A stretch of DNA of 64,000 nt from Aquabacter sp040049275 (lineage in GTDB: Bacteria > Pseudomonadota > Alphaproteobacteria > Rhizobiales > Xanthobacteraceae): the NCBI RefSeq assembly GCF_040049275.1, contig NZ_JBDZDT010000004.1, positions 310,001 to 374,000 on the forward strand, given 5' to 3'. Made by a program: the position numbers and the translations under genes. The notes under the pieces are model-generated. The model ran no database searches. It was not told where the DNA came from and saw only the letters and a list, made by a program, of their open reading frames with translations. Of this stretch, positions 32,694 to 43,000 are shown piece by piece. The first letter of the stretch is position 1, and every line of letters begins with the position of its first letter.

Positions 32694-35108
32694 TTGGCTA
32701 GTCCCCTGGAACAGAGAAAACACCTGACAAGCGAAGCGGCGAACCCGCCGGCCCTCAAGCCGGGCGGCATCGCCGAGCGTGCGCGCGCCGGCGGCGCGCC
32801 CTCCCGCTCCTATCTTTCCGGCCTCAACCCCGAGCAGCGCGAGGCGGTGGAGACCCTGGACGGGCCGCTCCTTGTGCTGGCCGGGGCGGGCACGGGCAAG
32901 ACCCGCGTGCTCACCGCCCGCGTCGCCCATATCCTCTCACAAGGCCGTGCCTTCCCCTCGCAGATCCTGGTGGTGACCTTCACCAACAAGGCCGCGCGGG
33001 AGATGAAGGAGCGCATCCATTCCATGGTTGGCGACGCCGTGGAGGGCATGCCCTGGCTCGGTACCTTCCACTCCATCGGCGTGCGCATCCTGCGGCGGCA
33101 TTACGAGCTGGTGGGGCTGAGAAGCGGCTTCACCATCCTCGACACGGACGACCAGGTCCGCCTGCTGAAGCAATTGTTGGCGGCGGAAAATATCGACGAC
33201 AAGCGCTGGCCCGCCCGGCTTCTGGCCTCCACCATCGACGGCTGGAAGAACCGGGCCCTCTCGCCCGATAACGTGCCCCCCGGCGAGGGCTCGGCCTTCG
33301 CCAATGGGCGCGGGCAGATGCTCTATGCCGCCTATCAGGCGCGGCTGAAGGCGCTGAACGCGGTGGATTTCGGCGATCTCCTCCTGGAGGGCATCCGCCT
33401 GTTCCGGGAAAATCCTGAAGTGCTCGCGGATTATCACCGCCGGTTCAAATACCTGCTGGTGGACGAGTATCAGGACACCAACGTCGCCCAGTATCTCTGG
33501 TTGCGGCTCCTGGCGCAGGGCTCGAAGAACGTGTGCTGCGTCGGCGACGACGACCAGTCCATCTATGGCTGGCGTGGCGCGGAAGTGGACAACATCCTCC
33601 GCTTCGAGAGCGATTTTCCCGGCGCCAAGGTGATCCGCCTGGAGCGCAATTACCGCTCCACGGGCCATATCCTTGCCGCTGCCTCCCACCTTATCGCCAA
33701 CAATGAGGGCCGGCTCGGTAAGACCCTGTTCTCCGAAGGCGAGGCGGGCGAGAAGGTCTCCGTCACCGGCTCCTGGGATTCAGGCGAGGAGGCGCGGGCC
33801 ATCGGCGACGAGATCGAGGCGTTCCAGCGCTCCGGCCATCCCTTGTCGCAGATCGCCATCCTGGTGCGGGCCTCGTTCCAGATGCGCGAGTTCGAGGACC
33901 GCTTCGTCACGGTGGGCATGCCCTACAGGGTCATCGGCGGGCCGCGGTTTTATGAGCGGGCGGAAATCCGCGATGCGCTGGCCTATCTGCGGTGCGTCAA
34001 CTCGGCAGCGGATGATCTCGCCTTCGAGCGCATCGTCAACGTGCCGAAGCGCGGCATCGGCGATGCGACCGTGAAGCAGGTGCACGACGTGGCCCGGGCC
34101 ACCGGCATTCCGCTCCAGGAGGCCGCCCGCGCCCTGGGCGACAGCGAGGAGCTGAAGCCGAAGGTGCGCGCCACCATGCGCGGCCTCATCCAGTCGTTCG
34201 ACCGCTGGCGCGAGCAGTCCCGCCACATGAGCCATACCGAGCTGGCCGAGATCGTGCTGGACGAGAGCGGCTATACCGAGATGTGGCAGAAGGACCGCTC
34301 CGCGGAGGCGGCGGGCCGGCTTGAAAATCTCAAGGAGCTGGTCCGCTCCATGGAGCAGTTCGAGAACCTGCAGGGGTTTCTCGAGCACATCTCCCTGGTC
34401 ATGGACACCGACAACGGCGCCGGCGAGGACGCCGTGCAGATCATGACCCTGCACTCCGCCAAGGGGCTGGAGTTCGACACGGTCTATCTGCCGGGCTGGG
34501 AGGAGGGCCTGTTCCCCCACCAGCGCGCCCTGGACGAGCAGGGTAAGGCCGGCCTCGAAGAGGAGCGGCGCCTCGCTTATGTGGGCATCACCCGTGCTCG
34601 TCTCAGCGCCCGGGTCTATTTTGCCTCCAACCGGCGAATCCACGGCCTGTGGAATTCCACCGTGCCGAGCCGCTTCCTCGACGAACTGCCCGATGCGCAT
34701 GTGCAGGTGGAGGAATCGAAGGGCGGCTTCGGCTGGGGCGGCTCCTCCTATGGCGGGGGCTCCTACGGCGAGAGCCGGTTCGACAAGGCCGCGCGTGCCG
34801 AGCCCTTCTCCTCCACCTATGCGACGCCCGGCTGGCAGCGGGCGCAGGCCGCGCGGGGCGGGGCATCAGGCGGCGGCTTTGCGGAGCGGGGACGGTCCTT
34901 CAGCCGGGGGGGAAGCGCCCCGGTCATCGAGGGAACGCTCATCGCCGCCTCGACCGGCGCGCCCTCGGCCTTTTCCCTGGGCCAGCGCGTGTTCCATCTG
35001 AAGTTCGGCTACGGACAGGTGGCCGGGATCGACGGCAATAAGCTCACCGTCCAGTTCGAGAAGGCCGGCGAGAAGCGGGTACTGGAAAGCTTCCTCGACA
35101 AAGCGTGA
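32694..35108 (+). CDS. uvrD: ATP-dependent DNA helicase UvrD/PcrA
   Basis: 804 residues if the TTG at 32694 is the start. SF1A helicase for nucleotide-excision and mismatch repair. Motif I GAGTGKT (about 64-70), GTFHSIGVRIL, motif II VDEYQDTN, motif III VGDDDQSIYGWRGA, motif IV ERNYRST, motif V TLHSAKGLEF and motif VI VGITRA are all present. The C-terminus ends with a UvrD/PcrA Tudor-like segment (GQRVFHLKFGYGQV). A Gly/Ser-rich linker precedes it. No ATG exists upstream of the helicase core; other starts are TTG 32499, TTG 32514 and GTG 32535. TTG 32694 gives an N-terminus of typical length, ending in GLNPEQREAVETLDGPLL. Confidence 0.95.
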   Translation: MASPLEQRKHLTSEAANPPALKPGGIAERARAGGAPSRSYLSGLNPEQREAVETLDGPLLVLAGAGTGKTRVLTARVAHILSQGRAFPSQILVVTFTNKAAREMKERIHSMVGDAVEGMPWLGTFHSIGVRILRRHYELVGLRSGFTILDTDDQVRLLKQLLAAENIDDKRWPARLLASTIDGWKNRALSPDNVPPGEGSAFANGRGQMLYAAYQARLKALNAVDFGDLLLEGIRLFRENPEVLADYHRRFKYLLVDEYQDTNVAQYLWLRLLAQGSKNVCCVGDDDQSIYGWRGAEVDNILRFESDFPGAKVIRLERNYRSTGHILAAASHLIANNEGRLGKTLFSEGEAGEKVSVTGSWDSGEEARAIGDEIEAFQRSGHPLSQIAILVRASFQMREFEDRFVTVGMPYRVIGGPRFYERAEIRDALAYLRCVNSAADDLAFERIVNVPKRGIGDATVKQVHDVARATGIPLQEAARALGDSEELKPKVRATMRGLIQSFDRWREQSRHMSHTELAEIVLDESGYTEMWQKDRSAEAAGRLENLKELVRSMEQFENLQGFLEHISLVMDTDNGAGEDAVQIMTLHSAKGLEFDTVYLPGWEEGLFPHQRALDEQGKAGLEEERRLAYVGITRARLSARVYFASNRRIHGLWNSTVPSRFLDELPDAHVQVEESKGGFGWGGSSYGGGSYGESRFDKAARAEPFSSTYATPGWQRAQAARGGASGGGFAERGRSFSRGGSAPVIEGTLIAASTGAPSAFSLGQRVFHLKFGYGQVAGIDGNKLTVQFEKAGEKRVLESFLDKA

Positions 35109-35283
35109 GGATTGGGCGCCGGGGGGATTTTTTGGTGCCGGGGCGTCATGTCCGCTTCCCTACGGCACCTAGCGGCTTTAGCCTCCCCAGCGGCTGACGC
35201 GTTTAAAAAACTGCTATAGAACGGTATTATAATGCGGAAAGCCGCTGCCGGACCGCAGCCGCTCGATTTTTGTGCCATCACCC

Positions 35284-36498
35284 ATGCACTTGTCCAACTT
35301 TCTCCTGCTGTTCGCCGACATGGCGGTTTATTTCGGCCTGATGCTGGCGCTGTTCCGGGCCCGGACGGTCATCGGCATCGGCGGGCTGTTCTGCGCCCTC
35401 GGGGTGATGCATCTCACCACCGTTTATCTTTCTTCTTCCTTCTTCTTCGTCATGCCCTTCGGGCTCGGGCTCTCTCCCGGCTCGCTCGTGCTCTATGCGG
35501 GCTGCATGAGCATGCTTCTGCTGGTCTACATCCGCGAAGGGTTGTTTGCGGCGCGCCAGCCCGTCTACGGCCTGCTGCTGGGCAGCTTCCTGTTGACCAT
35601 CATCGCCGCGCTGCTCGGCTTCGAGCATGCGCGGTTTCCGTTCCAACGGCCGGCAGACATTTCCTTCCTCAACCAGATGAGCGCGCTCATGCTGTGGGGC
35701 ACGCTGCTGCTCTTCATCGAATGCGCCTTCATCTTCCGGTTGTTTGAATGGTTCATGCGCCGGTCCGGCCGCCGGCTCTGGCTGTCCGCGTGGCTGACGC
35801 TGGCGATCACCTGCACCTTCGACCAGCTCCTTTTCTTCCCGGCTTTGCATTTCGCTTTCGGCGTGCCGCTCGCGGTGGGCCTCGGCGGCTGGATCGGCAA
35901 GGTGCTCGCCACGGGTTTCTACGCGGCGCTCCTCGTCTTCTATCTCCGCCATGTGGAGGGCGTGCCCATGCGTCCCGGCCGCGCCGCCATGCGCTTCTCC
36001 GAGGTGAGCCTGCGGCACGATCCGGTGACGGGGGCGTTCCACAGGGCGCGCTTTGACCAGCTGGCGCTGGACCTCGTGAGCGTCAGCGTCTCCACGGGCC
36101 GGCCCTTGACCCTGATGCTGGTGGATGTGGATCCACCGTCCGCCTGCGGGTCCCAGGCGGACCGGGCCGGGCAGGTCCTTCGTCTGGTGGCTCAGGCCAT
36201 CAGCGAAGGGCTGCGGGCCGGAGATTATGTGGTCCGGTTCGACGGCAACGCCCTGGCGGTGCTGGCACCGGGCCTGCCGCACCAGGCCGCTGTCCAGGTT
36301 GCCTCCATGATGCGGCAGAGGATCGAGGGCATCAGCGAACTGCCCGACGGCATCGCTCCGCCGGACGTGGCCATCGGCATCGCCACCACGCCCATGGATG
36401 GAGAAAGCGTCGCCAGCCTCTTGTCGGCGGCGGACAACAGGGTCTATGCCGCCAAGACCCTTGAGCGCGGCCGCGTGGTCGGCGCATTCGAGGCGTGA
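35284..36498 (+). CDS. Multi-helix membrane protein with degenerate GGDEF domain
   Basis: 404 residues from ATG 35284; GTG 35272 is an alternative. About seven helices fill the first 225 residues. Segments such as MSALMLWGTLLLFIE, FDQLLFFPAL and GWIGKVLATGFYAALLVFYLR remind me of VUT-type (queuosine precursor) transporters; weak. The C-terminal 175 residues follow the GGDEF layout (HDPVTGAFHRARFDQL, MLVDVDP) but the signature reads RFDGNALAVL, so cyclase activity is not expected. It may bind GTP or cyclic di-GMP as a receptor. Its stop overlaps a possible GTG start of prmA. Confidence 0.75.
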   Translation: MHLSNFLLLFADMAVYFGLMLALFRARTVIGIGGLFCALGVMHLTTVYLSSSFFFVMPFGLGLSPGSLVLYAGCMSMLLLVYIREGLFAARQPVYGLLLGSFLLTIIAALLGFEHARFPFQRPADISFLNQMSALMLWGTLLLFIECAFIFRLFEWFMRRSGRRLWLSAWLTLAITCTFDQLLFFPALHFAFGVPLAVGLGGWIGKVLATGFYAALLVFYLRHVEGVPMRPGRAAMRFSEVSLRHDPVTGAFHRARFDQLALDLVSVSVSTGRPLTLMLVDVDPPSACGSQADRAGQVLRLVAQAISEGLRAGDYVVRFDGNALAVLAPGLPHQAAVQVASMMRQRIEGISELPDGIAPPDVAIGIATTPMDGESVASLLSAADNRVYAAKTLERGRVVGAFEA

Positions 36499-36545
36499 GA
36501 TCCTCGCCTGGGCGGACCGCCCGGGCGTGGCCGCCACCCCGTTCC

Positions 36546-37481
36546 ATGGACCTAGATGCGATGCTGGAAGGCCTGCTGCCCAATGACGCCACCCACTACA
36601 TGCGCGTCTCCGCGCCCGAGGGGGACGCACGGCGCATTGCGGACCTGATCGCCGAGACCTTCGATCCGGCAGAGGTCGCAGTGGCGAACTTCGAGCAGCC
36701 GGACGGCGTCTGGGCGGTGGAAGCCTATGCGGGCAGCGCGTTCGACCCCGACATGTTGCGCGATCTGGTGGTGGTGGCCGCCGGCGAGGACTTCGCCGCG
36801 CGCGTGGAATTCGGGGAGCTGCAGGAGAAGGACTGGATCGCCGCCTCGCTGGAAGGACTGGCGCCGGTGCGCGTCGGGCCGTTCCATGTCCACGGCTCCC
36901 ACGACCGCGCGCGCGTCCCGCCCAATGGCATCGGCATCGAGATCGAGGCGGCGCTCGCCTTCGGTACCGGGCATCACGGCACCACCCAGGGCTGCCTCGC
37001 GGCCATCGTGGATGAGGCCCGCCGCGGCACGCCCCGGCGGGTGCTGGACGTGGGCACGGGCACGGGGGTTCTGGCCATCGCCGCCGCCCGGCGCTTCCGG
37101 ACCCTGGTGATGGCCGGTGATATCGATGTGGTGGCTGTGCGCACGGGGAAAGAGAATGCGCGCGCCAATGCCAGCGCGCCTTTCGTGCGGATGGTGCTGG
37201 CGCCCGGCGTCGATGCCCCGGCCCTGCAGCGGGAAGGTCCTTACGACCTGATCCTCGCCAACATCCTGCTGCCGCCCTTGAAGCGGCTCGCCAAACCGTT
37301 GCGCCCGCTTCTGGCGCCCGGCGGGCGCGTCGTGCTCTCCGGCCTCTTGGAATCCCACGCGAACGCCGCGCTGGCGGCCTATCGCGCGCAGGGGCTCAAG
37401 CTGGTGCGCCGGCGCAATATCGAGGGCTGGACGACGCTGACCCTATCGGCCGGCGGCGCAAGCGCGCGTCCGCTCTTCTGA
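36546..37481 (+). CDS. prmA: Ribosomal protein L11 methyltransferase
   Basis: 311 residues from ATG 36546; a GTG at 36495 overlaps the previous stop (GTGA) and would add 17 poor residues. Trimethylates lysines and the N-terminus of ribosomal protein L11. N-terminal substrate-recognition domain with AETFDPAEVAVANFE, then FGTGHHGTTQGCL, VLDVGTGTGVLAIAAA (SAM motif I) and LILANILLPPL (the NILxxPL motif of PrmA). Probably co-transcribed with the membrane protein gene upstream; no functional link is apparent. Confidence 0.94.
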   Translation: MDLDAMLEGLLPNDATHYMRVSAPEGDARRIADLIAETFDPAEVAVANFEQPDGVWAVEAYAGSAFDPDMLRDLVVVAAGEDFAARVEFGELQEKDWIAASLEGLAPVRVGPFHVHGSHDRARVPPNGIGIEIEAALAFGTGHHGTTQGCLAAIVDEARRGTPRRVLDVGTGTGVLAIAAARRFRTLVMAGDIDVVAVRTGKENARANASAPFVRMVLAPGVDAPALQREGPYDLILANILLPPLKRLAKPLRPLLAPGGRVVLSGLLESHANAALAAYRAQGLKLVRRRNIEGWTTLTLSAGGASARPLF

Positions 37482-37498
37482 AAACGCTGCGCAGGCTG

Positions 37499-37669
37499 TC
37501 ACTTGCGCGGATCGTCACCGGTGCGCTGGATGTAGAAAGCCAGCTCGCGCTCGGCGCGCGCCGCCTGGGCAGCGAGGATGGCGGCATACAGACGGCCGAG
37601 AAAACCCTTCTTCGGCGCTGCCGCTTCGGCGGCATAACCCTTGGAAGGAGAAAGCGTTACAGCGCTCAT
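37499..37669 (-). CDS. Small basic/amphipathic protein, 56 residues
   Basis: ATG 37669 has GGAGG eight bases upstream on the minus strand, a strong signal. The middle GFLGRLYAAILAAQAARAERELAFYIQ forms an amphipathic helix, then RTGDDPRK. Short proteins of this form are common and conserved in Rhizobiales, some related to DUF1127; none has a role I can state. The same frame stays open upstream to ATG 37735 (HHGSHH-rich), but that start has no Shine-Dalgarno. Three CATGATGC copies lie just upstream. Confidence 0.72.
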   Translation of the reverse strand: MSAVTLSPSKGYAAEAAAPKKGFLGRLYAAILAAQAARAERELAFYIQRTGDDPRK

Positions 37670-37698
37670 GAGGACATCCTCCACTGCATCCGGGGTCG

Positions 37699-37740
37699 CA
37701 TGATGCGATCCATGATGCAGCGCAAGATAATTCATGATGC
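37699..37740. repeat. Three direct CATGATGC copies upstream of the small gene
   Basis: Copies at 37699-37706, 37711-37718 and 37733-37740, starting 12 and 22 bases apart, that is about one and two helical turns. They lie 30-71 bases upstream of ATG 37669, where an activator or repressor array would be. They are also His-rich codons of an open upstream extension, which may explain them. Confidence 0.4.
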
Positions 37741-37839
37741 GTCGCGGCAGAACGCGTAGGTCAGCATGGCTGACCTGCATGAGGCGCAGGCTTGTCCGTA
37801 AGGCAACGGCACCTTAGCCGGCAGCTGGATTTGCGCGGC

Positions 37840-38349
37840 TCAGCTCCGGGCGCTGAGCCCGATGCTGCGCCCCAGCCCGTCGGGCGTGGGCAGTGCGGCA
37901 TGAACCGACTTCATGCCGGCCACGCGCTCAAGCACGTCATCGGGAAACGGCACGACCCGGCGGGTGTCGAGGTCCACATGGAGCGCCACCTGCTCGCAAG
38001 TGGCCGATACCCAGCCTTCCGAGGCATGGTGCAGGTGCTGGTAGAGGTGCAGCCGCTTCTCGTCATAGTCCACGAGCTGAACGGTTCCGCGCACGGGCGA
38101 GCCGGGGGAGAGTTCCTGCAGGTAGCGGACATGGGTTTCGGCGGTGAAGAAGGAGGCGCGTTGCGTGACGGCATAATGCGGACCGAGCCCGAGCAGGGTC
38201 AGCGCCTCGTCCACGGCGCGGTCGAACAATACATTGTAGTAGGCCATGTTGAGATGGCCGTTATAGTCCACCCACTCCCGTTCAACCGCCATGGCGGATG
38301 AGACGAAGGGCGCAAAGAACACGGGTTCGAACTCGGGTCGGTTCCACAT
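37840..38349 (-). CDS. Acyl-CoA thioesterase, hotdog fold (4HBT-like)
   Basis: 169 residues from ATG 38349, with GAGG five bases upstream. The active-site region VEREWVDYNGHLNMAYYNVLFDRAVDE (about 22-48) has the DYNGHLN form of the thioesterase superfamily with the catalytic Asp/Asn. The remainder has FFTAETHVRYLQEL and TVQLVDYDEKRLHLYQHL. It hydrolyses a fatty, carnitine-side or aromatic acyl-CoA; substrate unknown. Some homologues are called thioesterases linked to carnitine breakdown. Single gene, divergent from the FAD oxidase with a 221-base shared upstream region. Confidence 0.9.
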   Translation of the reverse strand: MWNRPEFEPVFFAPFVSSAMAVEREWVDYNGHLNMAYYNVLFDRAVDEALTLLGLGPHYAVTQRASFFTAETHVRYLQELSPGSPVRGTVQLVDYDEKRLHLYQHLHHASEGWVSATCEQVALHVDLDTRRVVPFPDDVLERVAGMKSVHAALPTPDGLGRSIGLSARS

Positions 38350-38570
38350 GGCAACCTCGCCGTTCAGAGAAATGCACGATGAAAGCGCAGTGTGCCGCGC
38401 TGAAAGACATTGGTCACTGACCATTTGGCGTAAAAATGTCGCTCGTGCGGAGGGATAAGGCACAAAAGGTGTAATTGGGGCAGGGCGTAAGGCGGTTTGC
38501 GGCCGGCGCTTCAGCGATTAAGCTGCCGAGAGCGCACCTGAGAGCCACGGGCTTTTTAAAGGATTCTTAA

Positions 38571-39983
38571 ATGGTTGTTGCGGGTGCAAAGGTAGAGCCC
38601 CAGCCGGCGAACGATTTTTCGCCGGCGCTTGACGCTCTGCTTGAGGTGTTGGGTAACAAGGTCGTGATGTCCAGGGCTGTGCGCGAGCAACATGCCAACA
38701 TCACAACGTATTTGCCCAATGAGCCGGCAGATGCGGTGGTTTTCGCGGAGTGCACAGAAGACGTGCAGGCGACACTCGCCGTCTGCCGCGCCCACGGCAT
38801 GCCGGTCATTCCCTATGGCACGGGCACATCGCTGGAAGGCCACGTGAATGCGCCGCGCGGCGGGGTCTGCCTCGATCTGTCCCGCATGAACCGCATCCTC
38901 GCCATCCATGCCGACGATCTGGACTGCATCATCGAGCCCGGCGTTACCCGTAAAAGACTTAATGAAGACTTGCGCGACCAGGGGTTGTTCTTTCCCATCG
39001 ATCCCGGCGCCGACGCTTCACTGGGCGGCATGGTCTCCACCAGGGCCTCGGGCACCAATGCGGTGCGCTACGGCACCATGAAAGACAATGTGTTCGCCTT
39101 GAAGGTGGTGCTGCCCAATGGCGAGCTCATCACCACCTCCCGGCGCTCCCGCAAGACCTCCGCCGGCTATGACCTCACCCGCCTGTTCATCGGCGCGGAG
39201 GGCACGCTCGGGGTCATCACCGAGATCACGCTCAAGCTTTACGGGATCCCCGAGGCCATCACAGCCGGCGTCTGCCCCTTTCCCACCATTGGCGATGCCT
39301 GCAATGCGGTGATCGCCACCATCCAGTCCGGCATTCCTGTCGCGCGCATCGAGCTTCTGGACGAGATGCAGGTGCGCGCCTCCAACGCCTACGCCAAGCT
39401 CGGCCTTCCGGAGACACCGCATCTGTTCCTGGAATTCCATGGCACGGCCATGGGCGCCCGCGAGCAGGCGGAGCGGTTCGCGGAGATCGCCGCCGACAAT
39501 TCCGGCGGCCCCTTCACCTGGGCCGAGCAGCCCGAGGACCGCACCCGGCTCTGGCAGGCGCGGCACGATGCCTATTGGTCCGTCCTGCCCCTGAAGCCCG
39601 GCGCGAAGGCGGTGGCCACCGACGTGTGCGTGCCCCTCTCCCGCCTCGCCGACTGCGTCATGGAGACGAAGCGGGACATCGAGGAGATGGGACTTCTCGC
39701 CCCCATTGTCGGCCATGTGGGCGACGGCAATTTCCACACCACTTTGATGGTGGATGTGGACGACCCGGCCGACATGGCGAAGGCCAAGCTCTTCATGTCG
39801 CGCATGGTGGACCGGGCCCTCGCCATGGACGGCACCTGCACCGGCGAGCACGGCGTCGGCCAGGGGAAGATGAAATATCTCGCCGCCGAGCACGGCGAAG
39901 CCACGTTGGAAGCCATGCGCACTCTGAAGCGTGCGTTTGACCCTCAAAACATCATGAATCCCGGCAAAATCGTCGCCGTCTGA
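38571..39983 (+). CDS. FAD-linked D-lactate/glycolate dehydrogenase (GlcD/Dld type)
   Basis: 470 residues. PCMH-type FAD domain with IPYGTGTSLEGHVN (about 80-95), IEPGVTRKRLN, GADASLGGMVSTRASG and GAEGTLGVITE; the C-terminal cap has VGHVGDGNFH and TGEHGVGQGKM, the metal- and substrate-binding motifs of D-lactate dehydrogenase (cytochrome) and GlcD. It oxidises a 2-hydroxy acid and passes electrons to a cytochrome or quinone. AAAGGA lies eight bases before ATG 38571. No glcE or glcF follows, which fits a single-subunit D-lactate dehydrogenase better than glycolate oxidase. Confidence 0.91.
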   Translation: MVVAGAKVEPQPANDFSPALDALLEVLGNKVVMSRAVREQHANITTYLPNEPADAVVFAECTEDVQATLAVCRAHGMPVIPYGTGTSLEGHVNAPRGGVCLDLSRMNRILAIHADDLDCIIEPGVTRKRLNEDLRDQGLFFPIDPGADASLGGMVSTRASGTNAVRYGTMKDNVFALKVVLPNGELITTSRRSRKTSAGYDLTRLFIGAEGTLGVITEITLKLYGIPEAITAGVCPFPTIGDACNAVIATIQSGIPVARIELLDEMQVRASNAYAKLGLPETPHLFLEFHGTAMGAREQAERFAEIAADNSGGPFTWAEQPEDRTRLWQARHDAYWSVLPLKPGAKAVATDVCVPLSRLADCVMETKRDIEEMGLLAPIVGHVGDGNFHTTLMVDVDDPADMAKAKLFMSRMVDRALAMDGTCTGEHGVGQGKMKYLAAEHGEATLEAMRTLKRAFDPQNIMNPGKIVAV

Positions 39984-40041
39984 AGCAGGCGCGCCGGACG
40001 CGGTCCGGGGCGGTACGCGCAACCTCAAGCGAGGACCATCG

Positions 40042-43000
40042 GTGCAGGGCATCCTCATCACGGTCGCAACGGCGGTGATTGTCGCGATCGTCGCGGCATT
40101 CGCTGCGCCGTTCGTGGTGGACTGGACCATGTGGCGCTCGACCTTCGAAAGCGAGGCGAGCCGCACCCTCGGCGTGCCGGTGCTGATCCGGGGGCCCATC
40201 GAGGCCGAGCTGCTGCCCGTGCCCCGCGTGACGCTGCGTGCCGTCACGGTCGGCGCGGACAACGTGTCCACCGGCGGCACCGTGGACGAACTGAGGGCAG
40301 AGTTCGCCCTCGGCGCTCTGCTGCGCGGCAACCTTGAAGCCCACGCCGTCACCCTGGTACGCCCGCATCTGCGGGTGGTGGTGGACAGCGCAGGGCGCGT
40401 CGCCGCGCCCACCGGCACGGCCGTCGGCTACGGCCTCACCGTCGAGCGCCTCGCAATCGCGGGCGGGCAGTTGGACCTCGTGGACCGCGGCGCGGACCGC
40501 ACCGTGCGCGTCTCGGGCCTGGACCTGCGCGGCGAGGCGCGCTCGCTCACCGGCCCTTTCCGCCTGGAAGGCGAGGGCGAGGCGGGCGGCCAGCGCTACA
40601 ATGTGCGCTTGTCCCTGGGCAAGATCGCCGAAGAGGGCGCGCGGCTGCGTCTCACCGCCGAAGCGCGCGGGCGCTCTCTCGTGGTGGATCTGGACGGCCT
40701 CTACCGCACCGACCGGGGGACGCCCCGCTTTGAAGGCAAAGGCAGCCTCGTGCGCCAGGCGGCCGCCACGAAGGGGGCCGACGCCGCCTGGCGCCTCTCC
40801 GCCACGGTCCGCCTCAGCCCCGAGGCCCTGGTGGCGGAGGGCGTCGACCTCTCCATCGGCGATGAGGCGCGCCCGGTCCAACTGGGAGGCGCCGCCCGTT
40901 TGTCCCTCGGCCGCGCGCTCGGGCTCGATGCCGTCCTGAATGCACGGGCGCTCGATGCCGATACGCTGTTTTCCTCCACCGCCGGCGCGCGCACCCCGGC
41001 CGATGCCGTGGCGGGGCTTGCGGGCGTCTTCGCCTCCCTGCCTGTGCCTGATATCGCCTCCCGCATCGGGGTCGCGGTCGATCAGCTCACGGTGGGCGGC
41101 ACCGTGGTGCGCGACGCGCGGCTCGATTTCACCGGCGGGCCTTCCGGCTGGCGCATCGACACGGCGGAGGCGAAGCTGCCGGGCCAGTCCGCGGTGCGCC
41201 TTTCCGGCGCGCCCGCCCGCGCGAACGGCGGTTCCGCCTTCGAGGGCGATATCGCCTTCAGCTCCGAGGAGCCGGCGACCTTCCTGCGCTGGGCCGCCCC
41301 CAAGGCGCCCTCGGACTATGCGTCGGCGGTGAATGGGCCGGTGCGGTTCTCGGCGCGGATCAGCACCCGCGACGACCGCTTCGCCGCCGATAATATCAAG
41401 GCCTCCTTCGGTGCCGCGCGGGCGACCGGCTCCGCCGCCTTGCACCCCGGCGTGCCGGCGCGGCTCGATGTTGCGCTGAATGCGGAGGGCTTCGACCTCG
41501 ACCCGGTGATCGCGGCGGCGCGCATGGCGCTTGCCGCCTCTGGGGGCGTGGTGGAGGGGGGCGTGACGCTGGACGGGCGCAACCTGCGCCTTTCCGGCCT
41601 GCCGCTGGGCACCCTTTCCCTCCAGGCCACGGGCAGCGCGGGCGTGTGGACGCTCTCCCGCCTGTCCGTCACCGACCTTGCCGGCCTGAAGCTCGACGGG
41701 ACCGGCCGTTTCGAACGTCTGTCGGATCCGATCCAGGGCCAGCTCGCCCTCAGCATTGCCGGTGCGAAGGCCGATGGCCTTGTTCCCCTCGCGCGCCTCG
41801 TGGCGGGGGCCGAGGCCGCCGACACCCTTTTGCGCCTCCAGCCCGTGGCCTCCCCGGTCAAGCTCTCCAGCACCGCCACCTGGGCGGAAGGCGGCGGCGG
41901 CAGCTTTTCCGCCGACGGCGTGCTCGGCCTGCTCTCGGGCCGTATTACGGTTGCCCGAACCAAAGCGGGCACGCCGGAGAAGGTGCAGATCGCCGTTTCC
42001 GCCACCGACGCCGCGCGCGTCCTGGAAGCGGTGGGCCTGCCCGGCTTCAAGCCGGGCCAGGGGGCGGGGCGGCTCGATCTGACCCTCCAGCCGGCACCGG
42101 GCGGCGGTGCCGCCTTCGAAGGGCGGCTCGCCCTTGCGGATGGCGCTGCCAGCGGCAATGGCGCGGTGCGCTTCGGTGCGGACGGCAGCCTTTCGCCGCG
42201 CATCAAGGGCGAGGTGCAGAGCGCGGACCTCTCTCGCGTACTGGTGGCGGTGGCGGCCATGGATGCGGGCGCGGTGCCCGCCGCCCTCACCTTCGATCTC
42301 TCGCGCGAGGACAGCCGCTGGCGCCTCGATGACCTGAAGGGATCTCTCGCGGGCGGGCCAGTTACGGGCTCGGTTGCCCTGGAGCCAGGCCCCCAGCCGC
42401 GCCTCACGGGCACGCTCGGGGTGGAGACGCTGTCCCTTCCCCGCCTCGTGGGGCTGTGGGGTGCGCGCAGCACGGGGCCGGACGTGGGTAATGGCGCCTG
42501 GTCCGCCGCCCGGTTCGCCCTGAATGCGCCGCCCCCCGCGAGCGTGGCGCTCGACCTCACCGCGCGGCGGATCGAGCTGTCCGGCGCCTATGGGCTTACC
42601 GACGGCCGGCTGCGGCTGGTCTCGGAGGCCCAAAGCCTCGAGGTGCGCGACCTTACCGGCGCCATCGGGGGTGGGCACCTCACCGGCGCCATGACGCTGC
42701 GCCGGCGGCCGGATGCGCTAGCCGCGGAGGGCCGGATCGCCCTCGATAATGTGGATGCCGCGGCGCTGCTGGCACCGCTCGGCGCGCGCACCCCGCCCGC
42801 CGGGCACATCAGTCTCTCCTTGGATCTCGTGGGCGCCGGGCGAAGCCCGCAATTGCTGGCGCAGAGCCTGTCCGGCCAGGGCACCATCGGCGTCCAGGGG
42901 CTGGAAATCCCCGGCGCCGACCCCAGCGCCATCCAGCTTGTGCTGGCGGACACCACCGCCGGTACCCCGCCCGACGAGCGGCGCACCGCCGAGATGTTCG

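Noticed and set aside
35109..35283. Possible hairpin terminator after uvrD (GGTGCCG/CGGCACC at 35134-35169)
   Set aside because: The 22-base loop and missing T-tract make it weak; not counted as a terminator.
39993..40008. CCGGAC/GTCCGG stem after the FAD oxidase gene
   Set aside because: Only six pairs, no T-tract, and the next gene follows closely on the same strand.
39952..42678. Long open frame antisense to the AsmA gene (908 codons)
   Set aside because: High-GC coding sequence commonly leaves the opposite strand open. It has no ribosome signal and no recognisable family, while the sense frame shows clear AsmA features.
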